Below are positions 10,541 through 22,639 of a DNA stretch of 64,000 bases, piece after piece. Source of the stretch: Homarus americanus (Eukaryota > Arthropoda > Malacostraca > Decapoda > Nephropidae); the NCBI RefSeq assembly GCF_018991925.1, contig NW_024737068.1, positions 10,079,111 through 10,143,110 of the forward strand, read 5' to 3'. Below the pieces are notes generated by a model that was not told the origin of the DNA, ran no database searches, and worked only from the letters and a program-made list of their open reading frames with translations. Position numbers and translations under genes: made by a program. Position 1 is the first letter of the stretch. Every line of letters begins with the position of its first letter.

Positions 10541-10800
10541 TTATGTCAGCGGTGGCGTGCGGCAATTGAGAGGATAAAGCCCTCGCCTCCTGTTCCAGAA
10601 GTCGGTGGTTCGATTCCTGGGCACTCCCAGTTACCTAGCTGTAAATGGACACTTAAGTTCACAATTTGGGAAAGTGAATGCGGTTGGGGGCAGTACGGGC
10701 CATGCTGCCCAATTGTGTACCGAAGGTTTAGTATGCAGTATATTGTGCTGTATCCACACTCTCCCTAACGGGCCATCATGCCTATTAGACTCACTTTCAT
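10541..10800 (+). mobile_element. Probable tRNA-derived SINE
   Basis: An A-box-like segment (GTGGCGTGCGG at about 10551) is followed about 50 bases later by a perfect RNA polymerase III B box, GGTTCGATTCC (10607-10617). The spacing and the CCCTCGCCTCC/AGAAGTC arms resemble a degenerate tRNA. The following ~180 bases (ending around TTAGACTCACTTTC) have no coding content and would be the SINE body. No cloverleaf complete enough for a working tRNA is visible. Both ends are estimates. Confidence 0.55.
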
Positions 10801-12820
10801 AGTACATGCATGTACACAAGGTTTGTTCAGTAACTAATGAGACTCATTGTATAAAAAGAAAAACACAGTTGGTTAATCCTCTCTCTCCCTGAGATGTGAA
10901 CCCTGGACTCTGACGTGTGAATTCGAAGCTTTCATTAGTGAGTGGGAGGGAGAGGTGAGGGGTTTGTGGGGGAGGGGGGGGGGGGCACAAGGGATAAAGA
11001 GGGAAAGTGTATCTCAGTTGGGTGAGATTACGATGCAGAATATCACTTTGACAATACTGACGGGGTTTCCTCAGCTGAATTTACACTCGTCTTGAGCTAG
11101 CCACATGAAAACACAAAAGTTACAATAGGATGGGAGGGGGATGAATTAATGTTCTAAGAAAGGTGTTCATTTGCAAAAGCGGGCATGTATGAGTAAATGG
11201 ATTATGAATATGTTTGAATCTATCATTCGTCAAAGCAGCGAAGTTTAACCCCATGGTTATGAGATGGAACTTCCCCAGCTGAATAAAATCGTCTGGTGGT
11301 AGCCAGAGTAAAATAGATAAGAAGACATCGTATTGAAGGGATTAATTAGTAATCAGAAAGTGGGAACCACATATTTATTGTAATACAAACTTGATATTAT
11401 TAAGAAATATTAAGTCACGTCGCAACCAGGCATTCTGAAATGACACGAGCCATTGTGGTCCTTCTGAAATCTGTCGTCCCCAGCTGTTCGAGAACGTTTT
11501 GTGGTGAGTGACGATACACATGAGACAATGATTAGCCGTGAGCCTCACCTTTTCTCTTTTTATAAATACGAGGGGTGTGTGTGTGTGTGTGGTAACGGAA
11601 CCCGAGAAAAGGTGAGTGATTATATTAAGAACTTCAGAGACTAATTAATAAATCATGAGACCGTATTTTTGAGTGTTCATTAACTCTTGAATGATTTATT
11701 AATTTCTTTAATCTCTCTTTAGAAAGGTCCGGTGTTAATATCTCCTGACCCACCTATTTTCCAGGTAGCTTTAGCGTTTCAGTGCATTTCGTTACATAGG
11801 CAGCGAGCCACTCACTCGTCTTTTGGCATTAAAGAACTACTGTAAATCCTCTGATGACAATCAGACATCTTAGTTTCCGTCGGCCTCTGACATGTAGGCA
11901 GGTAACCCAACCACTATGTTGTCTGACATACAACAGAGTGACAGTCTCTTCCTTTCTTACATGGTGTTCAACCATTGTTAAGCCTTCTTCGCTTCTCCCA
12001 CACCTGCTCGTAGCCTTCTCAGGTTCTGTTTGGTTACGTCTTCTCAGAGCTCTATTTATTTTATTGTTCATTCGTCACGCATGTTAAAATTTTCCACCAT
12101 CCAGTGTCTCACCACTGTTTACAGTTTCTCCGCTCCATCACATGGGTAACCGTGTTAGTCCGGCCACTTCTAGAGCTCTGAAAGTCATTGATGTTCTGTT
12201 TTCTATAAGTCAAGAGAAATCTTGTAATGAAGGTCAGACCAATGAAGCCGACGTTTCTTGGTTACGAAATTCCTTTTCGTCTTATGTATTGGCAACCGTC
12301 ACAAAATACTTCCCTCAAGGCATGATGAAAATTAGCGCGTGATGGAACTGCTGGACACTTACAGTAGGCGTGGCTGTAACGTGAACGAAACATCTAATAT
12401 AGAGGAACACGTACAGGTCAAAGTGAGGGGAATACCTGGCTGTGCATGTCGGATCTCTGGTATGTAACACGCGGGAATAGGAAAGCCTGTGAAAAGGTCA
12501 ATTGAAATAATTGAAAAGAAAGGTACGTTGCCATAGATGGAAATATGAATAAATGTAACGTTGAGGGAACTATTTGGGGGGAACGCGGAATATACGCACA
12601 ATAAAAAATTTAATATGGAAGAAGAAGTTAATAATAAGAACAACGCAGGTGAAAGATACTCTGAAAGATATAAAGCACGGAAAAACTCAAAGAAACAAAC
12701 AGTGAGGAAAGGAGACGTACTGAAGATGTAGGAACACACAAAAAACAAGAATTGTGTAGCAAATTTCTGCTCGCGGTAATTTTCGGCCAAGGTTCGGCGG
12801 GTGGATCAGTACAGGCTCAG
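10801..12820. other. Gene-free, mostly unique sequence
   Basis: Contains a G-run at about 10965-10984 and a short (GT)n at 11574-11591. Open frames on both strands around 11829-12087 and 12142-12790 have no family resemblance or splice context that I can defend. Confidence 0.5.
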
Positions 12821-12822
12821 AT

Positions 12823-12872
12823 ACTACTGTACTGTACTGTACTGTACTGTACTGTACTGTACTGTACTGTAC
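12823..12872. repeat. (TACTG)n pentanucleotide microsatellite
   Basis: About ten perfect copies of TACTG/CAGTA. Confidence 0.9.
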
Positions 12873-12957
12873 TTTCTAACCCTTACTAGATAGGAATATT
12901 TCCATAATAGCGACAACTGTATTTTTTCACGAGGAGAACTTCTGACTGGTTATAGCT

Positions 12958-12986
12958 TAACCTAACCTAACCTAATCTAACCTAAC
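12958..12986. repeat. Interstitial telomere-type repeat (CCTAA)n
   Basis: Five to six CCTAA units with one TCTAA variant. This is the complement of the arthropod telomere repeat TTAGG. A second short block lies at 32292-32310. It supports an arthropod origin; at this length it is an interstitial remnant, not a chromosome end. Confidence 0.75.
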
Positions 12987-12989
12987 ACA

Positions 12990-15565
12990 TAAAAATTAAT
13001 TTCCATTAACTGATAGCAATAACACAAAGTTAACCTTATTCGGCTAAACTTCATTTGCTTTTCAATGATATCGGCAATTACCCCTATTTAGTGTGTGTGT
13101 GTGTGTGTGTGGTACACACATTACAGGTGTTAGCAGTGAGTGGGTGCAGGTGTGTGTGGTGGTGAGTCATGCTCTAATTCTGTGCTTCATCTCACAATGT
13201 TTGTGTTGTGGAGAGAAAACTTGTTCATACTGTACATACGCCTCAGGCTCCTGAGTGTCAAGGATTCCTACGTTGTCTTATTTACGCACGTGTTTATTTT
13301 ATCTATTCTTCTTTCCGGTAAGTAGAGAACGTCCGTGGTTATGAAAGCATCAGGAGAATGTTGGTTATATGAGCCAGTAACAGGTGTTTTAACATATCCC
13401 GTTAAAGGAATAACTTTAAAGTACGAACCTTTGAGAGTCTCAGCCCAGATATCTCGGCGAAACATTATATACATCCTACTCAGAATGTGGGTTTATGTGA
13501 CTGGATCTATGAGACCCAATACACTATAATCAGTAAATAATTTAGTATTTGCTAGAAGTATGTAAGAGAAGCACGGTATAGTGTATACCTGGTCATACGT
13601 TATGGTCCAGGCTTTATCAAGGTGAGAGTCAGTGTGTAACCGAAATATTTTGGAGAATAAAAGAAGAAAAAAGAAAAAGAAATTTTGTTCTAAATTTCAG
13701 TCTTATTCATTTACAGTATATTCACAGCAGAACGGGCCTCTGAGAACTGAAAAGTGTTTCTTCTCAACCTAGTTTCTACATGTGTGAAAATCACCACAAA
13801 GCCAAACCTAGGTGAGTTAAGACTGCTACCTCACTCTAGTTACTAAAACACTGTAGGTGGAAACATCTTAACCTCGGCGTGTAACAGCGTTCATTGTGTT
13901 TATTCTGAAGCGTCAACAGAAGACCTGAGTGCGAGAATTCCCTTTAATCTGGATAAAATCCAAATGCTGTCATATGTCGTGAGCATGAGACCTTCGTACG
14001 TCATGTTCGAGAAAATGTCGAGTGACACTATTTCGTCATATTTCGGAGTAAGTGACCTGAGAATGATAATTCCTGGTCATGGTTTGTAATATTTTGGAAA
14101 ATGTCATTTATATTAGTAGTAACTAAGTATTAGTATTAACTAGTATTATCTTAGTTAAGATAATGAAGGATGTCTGGACAGAAATAGAGTGAATTTTACC
14201 ATGAATGTACCCAACTTCCATAGACTATAACGTCAGTAACGAAACTTGTCCCTTTTTTTAAGGGATTTAGTTGCGCGTGTTCAGACTATTTTACCTGTGC
14301 CTAAAACGCTTACATAACATCACCCGAGAGAGGAGATGAGGTGTTCCAGGCTATGTTAACAACATAACCTATCTCATGTCTAGTCTCTATCTCTCCAGTG
14401 ACTTACCTGTGTATATTTTTCTCCCTCCCATACTATCATTCGCTCACTTTATCTAAATATTAACAACAACAACAGTGTATGAGCGTAGTGGTGGAGGTGG
14501 TATGACATAAGAGGCGTGGCGGGGCAACGGGCGGGAGACAACCATTAGTGCTGTGACATAAAGAAGCCAAGGTCGGCCCGTGAGGCGCTCCGGGGCTCGA
14601 GAAAGCTGCAAGTTGTGACCACAAAATACAGGCGATAGGTTGACACGAGGGGCGATACAAAGTCAATGAATACTACTCTGATCAACCTGGCTAAGGTAAG
14701 ATGCGGAAAAAGTTACGTGTGAAGCTACGCGTACTGAGGCTCAAATATTATGTTAATTTCTTTTCCCTAATTGTCGACTTGGAAAAGCATCCAGGCTTAG
14801 AAGTGTAATTTTAATTCTATTTTGGACACACATTAAACAATTAATCTTAACCAGTAGCTTATACGAGGCGATAACAATGTTACATCACAGCTTAGAGGGT
14901 AGGAGTTATATACGTACTGTATGTATGTATGAACCTCTCAGAACCGCCGTCGTACACATTACAGGCAAGAATTTTTTCTGACAATTGAAGTCATGAATTT
15001 TGGTGCTAAATGACACCATTTTGAATTGTATTATATATAACGCAAAAAAAGAATATAGACAATCCAATAATAAAAATAAAACAGTAGACTGTGAACGACA
15101 AGCCTCTGAAGTTGATTTAGGGCCCGATGGTGCGGCACAAATTCATAAGAAATGCGCTTAATACCACACACTAAGTCGATGTACTGTATAATGAGTGTCA
15201 ACACTCAGTTACCCAATATTAAAAGAGGAGTCGTGGTTTCTCATGACTATGGGATGAAAAATAATACTGTACATATAGAGAGGAAGAGGAAAAAGCCGTA
15301 TTTAGCGAGTGTTGTAATGAAATGTTGTATTATTATATACTGGATGGTGGCGAGTAGCAGCATCAGTCAACAGCTGTGTTACCACAAGCTACTTATAACA
15401 CCACCAAATTTTAAATCAATCCAGGTGGGATTACGGCGCTAACCTGCTAAACCTTAGCAGACACGCTACGTTAAAGGTCTCATTCATACAACAGAAATGT
15501 TAAGAAGACAACAGATGTCGCGAGAGGGACACAACTGTTAATGAAGACTAACAGGAGTTGAACAT
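12990..15565. other. Largely unique sequence; possible first-exon signals only
   Basis: Contains (GT)n at 13092-13111. Two short ATG frames run into good splice donors: 13198-13318 (ending CCG/GTAAGT) and 14666-14695 (ending AAG/GTAAGA, listed separately). No downstream exon can be linked, and no repeat family is evident. The 96-codon frame 15152-15442 (+) is not recognisable. Confidence 0.45.
14666..14695 (+). CDS. Candidate initial coding exon (very tentative)
   Basis: ATG at 14666 opens ten codons (MNTTLINLAK) that end exactly at AAG/GTAAGA, a near-consensus splice donor. The preceding ~160 bases (14500-14660) are locally CpG- and GC-rich (GGCGGGGCAACGGGCGGG), unlike the AT-rich surroundings, as often seen at arthropod promoters. 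No acceptor or second exon can be identified, so this may be chance. Confidence 0.2.
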
Positions 15566-16590
15566 TACTGATGTAAACACTAGCTGATGTGGACTTGGAT
15601 ACTGACACAAACACTAGCTGATGTGGACTTGAGTACTGTCACAAACACTAGCTGATGTGGACTTAGGTACTGACACAAACACTAGCTGATGTGGACTTAG
15701 GTACTGACACAAACACTAGCTAATGTGGACTTAAGTACTGACACAAACACTAGCTGATGTGGACTTAAGTACTGACACAAACACTAGCTGATGTGCACTT
15801 AGGTACTGACACAAACACTAGCTGATGTGGAATTAAGTACTGACACAAACACTAGCTGATGTGGACTTAAGTACTGACACAAACACTAGCTGATGTGCAC
15901 TTAAGTACTGACACAAACACTAGCTGATGTGGACTTAAGTACTGACACAAACACTAACTGATGTGGACTTAAGTACTGACACAAACACTAGCTGATGTGC
16001 ACTTAAGTACTGACACAAACACTAGCTGATGTGGACTTGAGTACTGACACAAACACTAGCTGATGTGCACTTGAGTACTGACACAAACACTAGCTGATGT
16101 GGACTTAAGTACTGACACAAACACTAGCTGATGTGGACTTGAGTACTGACACAAACACTAGCTGATGTGCACTTAAGTACTGACACAAACACTAGCTGAT
16201 GTGGACTTAAGTGCTGACACAAACACTAGCTGATGTGCACTTAAGTACTGACACAAACACTAGCTGATGTGGACTTGAGTACTGACACAAACACTAGCTG
16301 ATGTGCACTTAAGTACTGACACAAACACTAGCTGATGTGGACTTAAGTACTGACACAAACACTAGCTGATGTGGACTTAAGTACTGACACAAACACTAGC
16401 TGATGTGGACTTAAGTACTGACACAAACACTAGCTGATGTGGACTTGAGTACTGACACAAACACTAGCTGATGTGCACTTAAGTACTGACACAAACTCTA
16501 GCTGATGTGCACTTAAGTACTGACACAAACACTAGCTGATGTGGACTTAAGTACTGACACAAACACTAGCTGATGTGGACTCAAGTAGTG
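15566..16590. repeat. 34-bp minisatellite, about 30 units
   Basis: Tandem copies of a 34-bp unit with core ACACAAACACTAGC, then TGATGTGGACTTAAGTACTG. I count 30 units with very low divergence. The main variants are GTGGAC/GTGCAC and AAGT/GAGT/AGGT in the second half. GTGCAC units sit at positions 7, 10, 13, 15, 18, 20, 22, 27 and 28, an interleaving that suggests duplication of multi-unit blocks. The frame 16575-16817 (+) starts at the array edge and is not called. Confidence 0.95.
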
Positions 16591-17375
16591 TTCATCACTG
16601 TTCAACACTGCTTCTACTCCTTTCCGAAACGAAATTGTCACTTGTCATTGGTTTCTTGCGGGAGTTTGCTTATGTATCCCGGTGGAGAGGAGGGATTGGT
16701 GTTGGGGTAGGACCAACATTTTTGGTCCCGGTACTGTACGTCCTAACCCTTCTGTTATCGCCGCTGGCTTCAGCTATAGTGCTGGCGTGTGATGCCATTA
16801 AATCTTTCGACCCGTGACCTCGCCAGATGTACAAGTGTTTACAGACAAGTCCTGGTTCTGCTGAGTGGACTGTCTTAGACTGGTGGCTGTGGCTGCCCGC
16901 CCCTCCATGAGACAGATCGCCCTCTTTAGTAATGCTGTGAAGACCAGCCTTCTCCTGTCCTAAAATTTGTGCTGGGACGATTTACGCAATACTGTTGTCT
17001 CTTGGAACACCATACTGATCTGCATTGACCAGCATTTGTAAGTACAGCCTAAGTGATGACATACCCCTCGGTACTGAAATATTGTTGACTAATTACGCCT
17101 ACTCGTTTCTGCCTAACCTGGAGTAATAAGACAATGCAGAATGAAGCGAAGCTAAGATTAATAGAGTTATGAACTTTGTGTTTTGTCACTATGTTTAATA
17201 AATTGTAATTAAGATTAAATTGTGTGAGACTAACTAATTATGTATCAGATGGATCACCTTGTAATATTATGAACGCCTTCTCCTCTGCAGGTTTTGACCA
17301 CATCAATAAATATTGAATGCGTCAAAAGACGAGTTTCAATCATTCCCTTCGACTTGCCCGTAACCTGAACGTGGC
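16591..17375. other. Gene-free stretch
   Basis: No recognisable coding family, RNA gene or repeat. It ends in (GA)n at about 17379-17405. Confidence 0.5.
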
Positions 17376-17486
17376 TCGGACAGAGAGAGAGAGAGAGATA
17401 GAGAGATTCATGTGGATTTCCCGCCAATCACTAAAATAGTGGAAGTGCTGAAGCTTTTAGTAGTGGAGCTAAGGAACACAACAACA

Positions 17487-17998
17487 CTAAAGACAGCAGC
17501 AGCAGCAGCAGAAGAAGAAGCAGCAGTACCTTGCAAAACAGCAAAACAGCAGCACATAAAGAGCGAAAATAAAATTAGCAATAACAACAACCACAGTATT
17601 AATGGGAACAACAATAACAGCAGCAAGAGTATAGCAACAGCAACAGCAGAACCAACAACAAAAACGACGCCAACAACAACAAACAGCAACAATAATAACA
17701 TCGGAAACAACAATAACAAGAACAGTAGTAAGAACAACAGCAACAACAAAAGCAACAACAAAAACAAAACAACAACAACAACAATAACACAATAGAAGCT
17801 GAAAACAGTAGCAACAATTGCAACAACAATAACAGAAGAAACAACAGTAGCAACAGCAACAACAACAACTACAACAACAATAACAGCAACAACCACAACA
17901 GTAACAACATCAGTAGCAGCAGAACTCCAATAACAGCAACAACAATTACATCAAAAGTAGCAGTAACAACAATCACAACAACAACAACAACTATAACG
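17487..17998. repeat. CAA/CAG/AAC trinucleotide-rich tract
   Basis: About 500 bases of interrupted AAC, CAG and ATA triplets. The frame 17412-17795 (+) (Asn/Thr/Ala-rich) and several Leu/Val/Cys-rich minus frames are read-through. A homopolymeric-residue protein exon cannot be excluded but nothing supports it. Confidence 0.8.
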
Positions 17999-17999
17999 T

Positions 18000-18990
18000 A
18001 ACGTAACGTAAGCACTGTTAACAACACAAGTCTTTAAGCCCTACTAATGACACAGGTCAAGGTGAACGCCACAGCGGTTGTCAGTCCCGGCAGCAGTGGT
18101 TGTGTCGATGTATGTCACAACAGAAAGAAAATGTACATTCATGAAGCTATGAAAAAATAGTCTCCCATTGATGACCATTGCGAATTATTGATTGAAGGGC
18201 AATAATACATATTCACAAGATTATCATTGTGTGTGAGTGACTGTCACGTATTATCTAGAAGAGTACAATAGGAAAGGCAGTTGAATATATCCAACGCTTG
18301 TGATAGAGCATTGAGTAATAACCCATCGAGGAAGCTATTCCTGATTCATAGAAGTTTACTAATGAAAGTCTGGCGTGTAAAATGGGACTTCGACTTCGAT
18401 TTGTCAAGTTTGTACCGAAGGCAATCGCAGAAGGCGGGAGTGACCAGTCACTTTACGAGACGTATCTCTTGCTTTTGTGACACAGGGAAGGGGGACAGAG
18501 TGTGAAATTAGTCCATTTTATGTCTGATATTCCAGTCCCAATTCCAAGTTGTGAGGGTTTGAAAAACAAAACAAAACAGTACCATTGTTGCTCCACGAGG
18601 GCGAAGAAACACTGAGAAGGGTCACTCCGCTGCTGCCATGCATAGAGATGTCACCGCGAACATCCTCGTCACGGCCATTGTGATTATCCTGCTCTCCAGC
18701 AGTTTGATAAAGCCCACTTTCTCCTCGCGTAGTTCTCGTTCACTAGTGCGGCTACTCCTCCTTTGTTCTGGATGTTCGACTTCTTGTCAGGTTTTGTGAA
18801 AAGTGTGATAAAAACAGACTTTACCCGAGGAGGTAGGAAATGGGATGATATTAATAAAAATAAAAATCAGGAACTGGGTCAGGATCGAGAGGGTCAAGTA
18901 GGGTCAGGATCTCATCCGGATATGACATTGTGTACAACAATAGAATGTGGCTGCGGTTGTTTGTGGAAGCTGCGTGAGGCTGCTGACCTC
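18000..18990. other. Unique sequence; one small secreted-looking ORF
   Basis: A 53-codon frame at 18638-18799 (+) begins MHRDVTANILVTAIVIILLS, a hydrophobic N-terminus, in a reasonable start context (GCCATG). It has no recognisable family and is below what can be called a gene. The rest is unremarkable. Confidence 0.4.
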
Positions 18991-18999
18991 CGTAGAAAA

Positions 19000-20532
19000 G
19001 ATAAGAACATAAGAAAAAAAGGAGTCTGCAATAGGCCGGTTGGCCTGTGCATGGCAGCTCCTGTCGAGAGTTACTACCACTCTCTATCATCCATGAATCT
19101 ATCTAGAATCTATCTAGCCTCCTTTTGAAACTTTCCAGGGTTCCCGCACTTACTACAAAGTTGCTAAGCTTGTTCCACTCGTCCACCACCCTATTTGTGA
19201 ACCAGTTTCTTCCTATCTCCCTCCTAAACCAAAACTTATCCAACTTGAATCCGTTGCTCCGAGTCCTATCCTGCTCGGATATTATAAGAACTTTATCTAT
19301 ATCCCCTTTATTGATTCCTTTCACCCACTTAAAAACTTCTATCATATCTCCCCGCACTCTTCGTCTTTCTAGGGAATGCAAGTTAAGTTTCATTAACCTA
19401 TCCTGACATGGAAGGTTTCTAAGTCCCGGAATCATTTTTGTCATTCTTCGCTGCACCGACTCTAGTGAATTTATATCCATTCTATAATAGGGGCACCAGA
19501 ACTGAACCGCATAATCGAGGTGCGGCCTGGCTAGCGCAAGATATAGTTGCAATAAGACCTCTGCACTCTTGTTACTTACACTTCTAGATATAAAACCCAA
19601 TACTCTGTTTGCCTTATTTCGAACATTAACGCACTGTTTTCTAGGCCGTAGGTCCGGGCTTACAAGTACCCCTAGGTCTCTTTCACAAGTCGACTTCTCT
19701 AGGTTGATGTTGTTAAGGCTGTATACATTATAAGTATTTGTTCTTCCAATATTAAGTACGCTGCACTTGCTGGTGTTCAATTTCATTTGCCATTTTTCAG
19801 ACCACCCCTGCAGTTTATTTAGATCCTCCTGTAATGCATTTGCATCCTGCCCTGAATTAATTTGCCGCCCTATTTTGGTGTCATCCGCAAACTTGCTTAA
19901 GTCACTGCTGATCCCAATATCTAGATCGTTTATGTAGATTATGAACAAGAGTGGGCCTAGTACTGACCCCTGGGGAACCCCACTGGTTACACGGCCCCAC
20001 TCAGATTTAACACCATCTACGCTGACCCTCTGCGTTCTATCGGTGAGCCATGATTTTATCCAATTTAAAACTTTCCCCTCGATACAATGAGCCTTAATTT
20101 TTCTCAGAAGCCTCTGATGCGGTACTCTGTCAAATGCTTTGCTAAAGTCTAAGTAAATAACATCGTAATTTTTGTCATTATCTACTACCTCGAAGACTTT
20201 CCTAAAAAACGTTAGCAGATTTGTTAGACAAGATTTTCCCTTCGTAAACCCATGTTGAGAGTCGTAGATTAATTTGCTTTTCTCTAGATGCGATAGGATG
20301 CTATCTGCTATAATTGATTCAAGAAATTTCCCCACTACTGACGTCAAACTGATCGGCCGGTAATTTGACGCTGATGCTCTGTCTCCCTTTTTGAATATGG
20401 CTACTACATTTGCCTGTTTCCAAAAGTCTGGCACAACTCCAGTGTCTAATGATTTTGTAAATAAGTTTACGAGGGGTCCGCTAATCTGTTCCCTACACTC
20501 TTTCAAGACTCGAGGGAAAATTTGATCGTTGT
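19000..20532 (-). mobile_element. CR1-like family I element, 5'-truncated
   Basis: It starts (3' end, left) with AAGAACAT octamers and a UTR identical in layout to the 8.09-kb and 27.30-kb copies. The upstream end is cut just inside the N-terminal RT at about 20525-20532; the 27.3-kb copy instead continues upstream with the SPGPDE motif. Beyond 20532 the sequence is unrelated. Confidence 0.85.
19103..20532 (-). pseudogene. Nearly complete RT domain, family I CR1-like, single open frame
   Basis: About 475 codons are open from the truncation point, IFPRVLKECREQISGPLVNL, to a stop at 19103. RT motifs in order: KKGDRASASNYRPISL, QHGFTKGKSC, DFSKAFDRVPHQ, SGVPQGSVLGPLL, FADDTKIG with both catalytic aspartates, and the C-terminal ESVQRRMTKMI. 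An 11-bp tandem duplication (AATCTATCTAG, 19094-19115) creates a stop a few residues before the usual MDDREW end. The apparent start upstream of 20532 is flanking DNA. It is the best-preserved RT in the window but lacks endonuclease and ORF1. Confidence 0.85.
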
Positions 20533-21374
20533 AGCGGGAGCGACGTTTCACCCAGATGGTTGGAGTGAAGGTTTTCCCGAGTTATAATACCAGTGTTTAT
20601 ACACCATTGCACAAGAGTTGCCCTGTTAACGAGAGAGTTGCACCACGCCGCCTCTCGTAGTGAACCTGCTGAACTGGTGCCACGGTGCACTGCCACACTT
20701 CTCAGTTATTATGTTCTTTGTGTTACCAAAGTGATGGTGTAAATCATAACCGTATAAAGAGTGTCTGGCAGCAAGCAGAGTAACACTCACTAATCCAATA
20801 TGTTCATTCCAAACAACGCTTCCTTCCATACCTTTGGTGTAACAGAAAAAGCAATAAATAAAGACACATACACACCAACAAACACAGACAATTACACACA
20901 GACAGACAGACTGACACACACACATAAGTAGACACACATACACACACAAATACAGACAGAAAGAAAGAGATACAGACAGACAGACACACGAGGAGGGAAG
21001 TAGTTATAGCACCATTGTTGTTTGGGTTGACACTGACCTACTGAGCTACTGATCATGTTTATAATGTTAACGACTGGGTTCCGCACACCCCTTTACATCC
21101 CCCTCCCCCACCCTACATCCCCAATTCTCCCACATCCTCTCCCTCACCAACCACCCCCAGGGAACTCCTACATGCCATTGGGAGCCCCGTGACAGGTACA
21201 CTTGATCTCCTCCCTACACTCTCTCTACAGTAAGTGTCAGCTTGTAGTTGTCACAGTAGTCGACATAAGGTAAGAATAACACACTATTAGACCAAATACC
21301 TGTGCTTAATATGTCACCTCTTGTCATTCGTCTTTCATGAATAGAGACTTGGAGGAAAACAGCGTCTTAATAGC
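20533..21374. other. Gene-free sequence with CA/CAGA tracts
   Basis: Short CA and CAGA-rich runs at about 20850-20990; otherwise unique. Cys/Val-rich minus frames are repeat read-through. Confidence 0.5.
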
Positions 21375-22486
21375 TTAGTGGTTGTGACTGAGGTGGTGTG
21401 AGGGCGGTGTGGTGGTGGTGTGGTGGTGTGAGGGTGATGAAGTTGTGTGAGGATGATGTGGTGATGCTGTGGTGGTGTGGTGTGAGGGTGGTGTGGTGGT
21501 GGTGTGAGGGTGGTGTGATGATGCTGTGGTGGTGTGGTGTGAGGGTGGAGGGGTGATGATGTGATAATGTAGTGGTGTGGTGGTGATGTGATGGTGTGGT
21601 GGTGTCGTGGACGTGTGATGGTGTTGTGGTGATGTTGTGGTGCTGTGATGGCGTGATGGTGATGTGATGGTGTGGTGATGTGGTGGTGATGTGATGGTGT
21701 GGTGATGTGGTGTGTTGATGATGGGGTGGTGTGGTGATGATGGTGTGGTGATGATGGTGTGGTGATGATTGGGTGGTGATGTGGTGTGGTGATGATATGG
21801 TGTGGTGATGATGGGGTAATGATGTGGTGTGGTCACGATGGGTGGTGATGTGGTGTGGTGATGATGGTGGTGATGTGGTGTGTTGATGATCGGATGGTGA
21901 TGTGGTGTGGTGATGATGGGGTGGTGATGTGGTGGTGATGTGGTGTGGTGATGATGAGGTGGTGATTTGGTGTGGTGATGATAAGGTGGTGATTTGGTGT
22001 GGTGATGGTGGGGTGGTGATGATGGGGTGGTGATTTGGTGGTGATGGTGGGGTGGTGATGATGGGGTGGTGATGATGGGGTGGTAATGATGGCGTGGTGA
22101 TGGATGTGGTGATGTGATGTGGTGATGATGGGATGGTGATGTGGTGTGGTGATGTGTGGTGATGATGGCGTTGTGATTATAGGGTGGTGATGTGGTATGG
22201 TGATGATGGGGTGGTGATGTGGTGTGGTGATGATGGGGTTGTGATTATAAGGTGGTGATGTGGTATGGTGATGATGTGGTGATGGTGGGGTGGTGATGTG
22301 GTGATGATGGGGTCGTGATAATGGGGTCGTGATGTGGTGATGTGGTGTCGTGGTGATGCTGGGCTGGTGATGTGGTGTAGTGATGATGGGCTCGTGATGT
22401 GGTGTGGTGATAATGGGGTGATGGTGTGGTGTGGTGATGATACGGTGATGAAGTGGTGTGGTGATGCTGGGATGGTGTGGTGGCAC
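21375..22486. repeat. GATGATGTGGTGTGGT-type minisatellite array
   Basis: About 1.1 kb of irregular GTGGTGAT/GATGATGG repeats with higher-order units near 27 bp. The unit lengths are mostly multiples of three, so long His/Pro/Thr frames (153 and 217 codons, minus) stay open. They are artefacts. Confidence 0.9.
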
Positions 22487-22513
22487 GGGCTAACCCCGGT
22501 GGAGTCTTCCGTT

Positions 22514-22631
22514 ACTTAAGAATAAGACGAAGAAGCAGACCTTGTGTGAAATACAACAAAGCCTACTATAGGACAAGGGATTATTGTTCTTATGGTGCCA
22601 GGACATCTGCTTCTTCGTCTTATTCTTAAGT
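22514..22631. repeat. Perfect 26-bp inverted repeat with 66-nt loop
   Basis: Arms at 22514-22539 (begins ACTTAAGAATAAGACGAAG) and 22606-22631 are exact reverse complements. The 66-nt loop itself has CCTTGT and ACAAGG near its two halves. It lies just beyond the GATGTGGTG array. It could be a small foldback/TIR element or a hairpin RNA source; no target-site duplication is obvious. Confidence 0.85.
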
Positions 22632-22639
22632 GTGTGTGT

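Noticed and set aside
10541..10625. Functional tRNA gene
   Set aside because: The B box is perfect but the A box and acceptor stem are degenerate and no full cloverleaf can be drawn; a tRNA-derived SINE fits better.
15566..16590. CRISPR array
   Set aside because: Units are contiguous 34-mers with no unique spacers, and the genome is eukaryotic; it is a minisatellite.
17408..17896. Asn/Thr-rich plus frame and Val/Leu-rich minus frames
   Set aside because: Generated by the CAA/AAC tract in all frames; no non-repeat protein sequence is attached.
18638..18799. Small secreted peptide gene (53 codons)
   Set aside because: Hydrophobic N-terminus and fair start context only; no homologous pattern, no cleavage-site or splice support strong enough to call it.
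21375..22486. 153- and 217-codon His/Pro/Thr frames (minus)
   Set aside because: Read-through of GTG/ATG-rich repeats with unit lengths near multiples of three.
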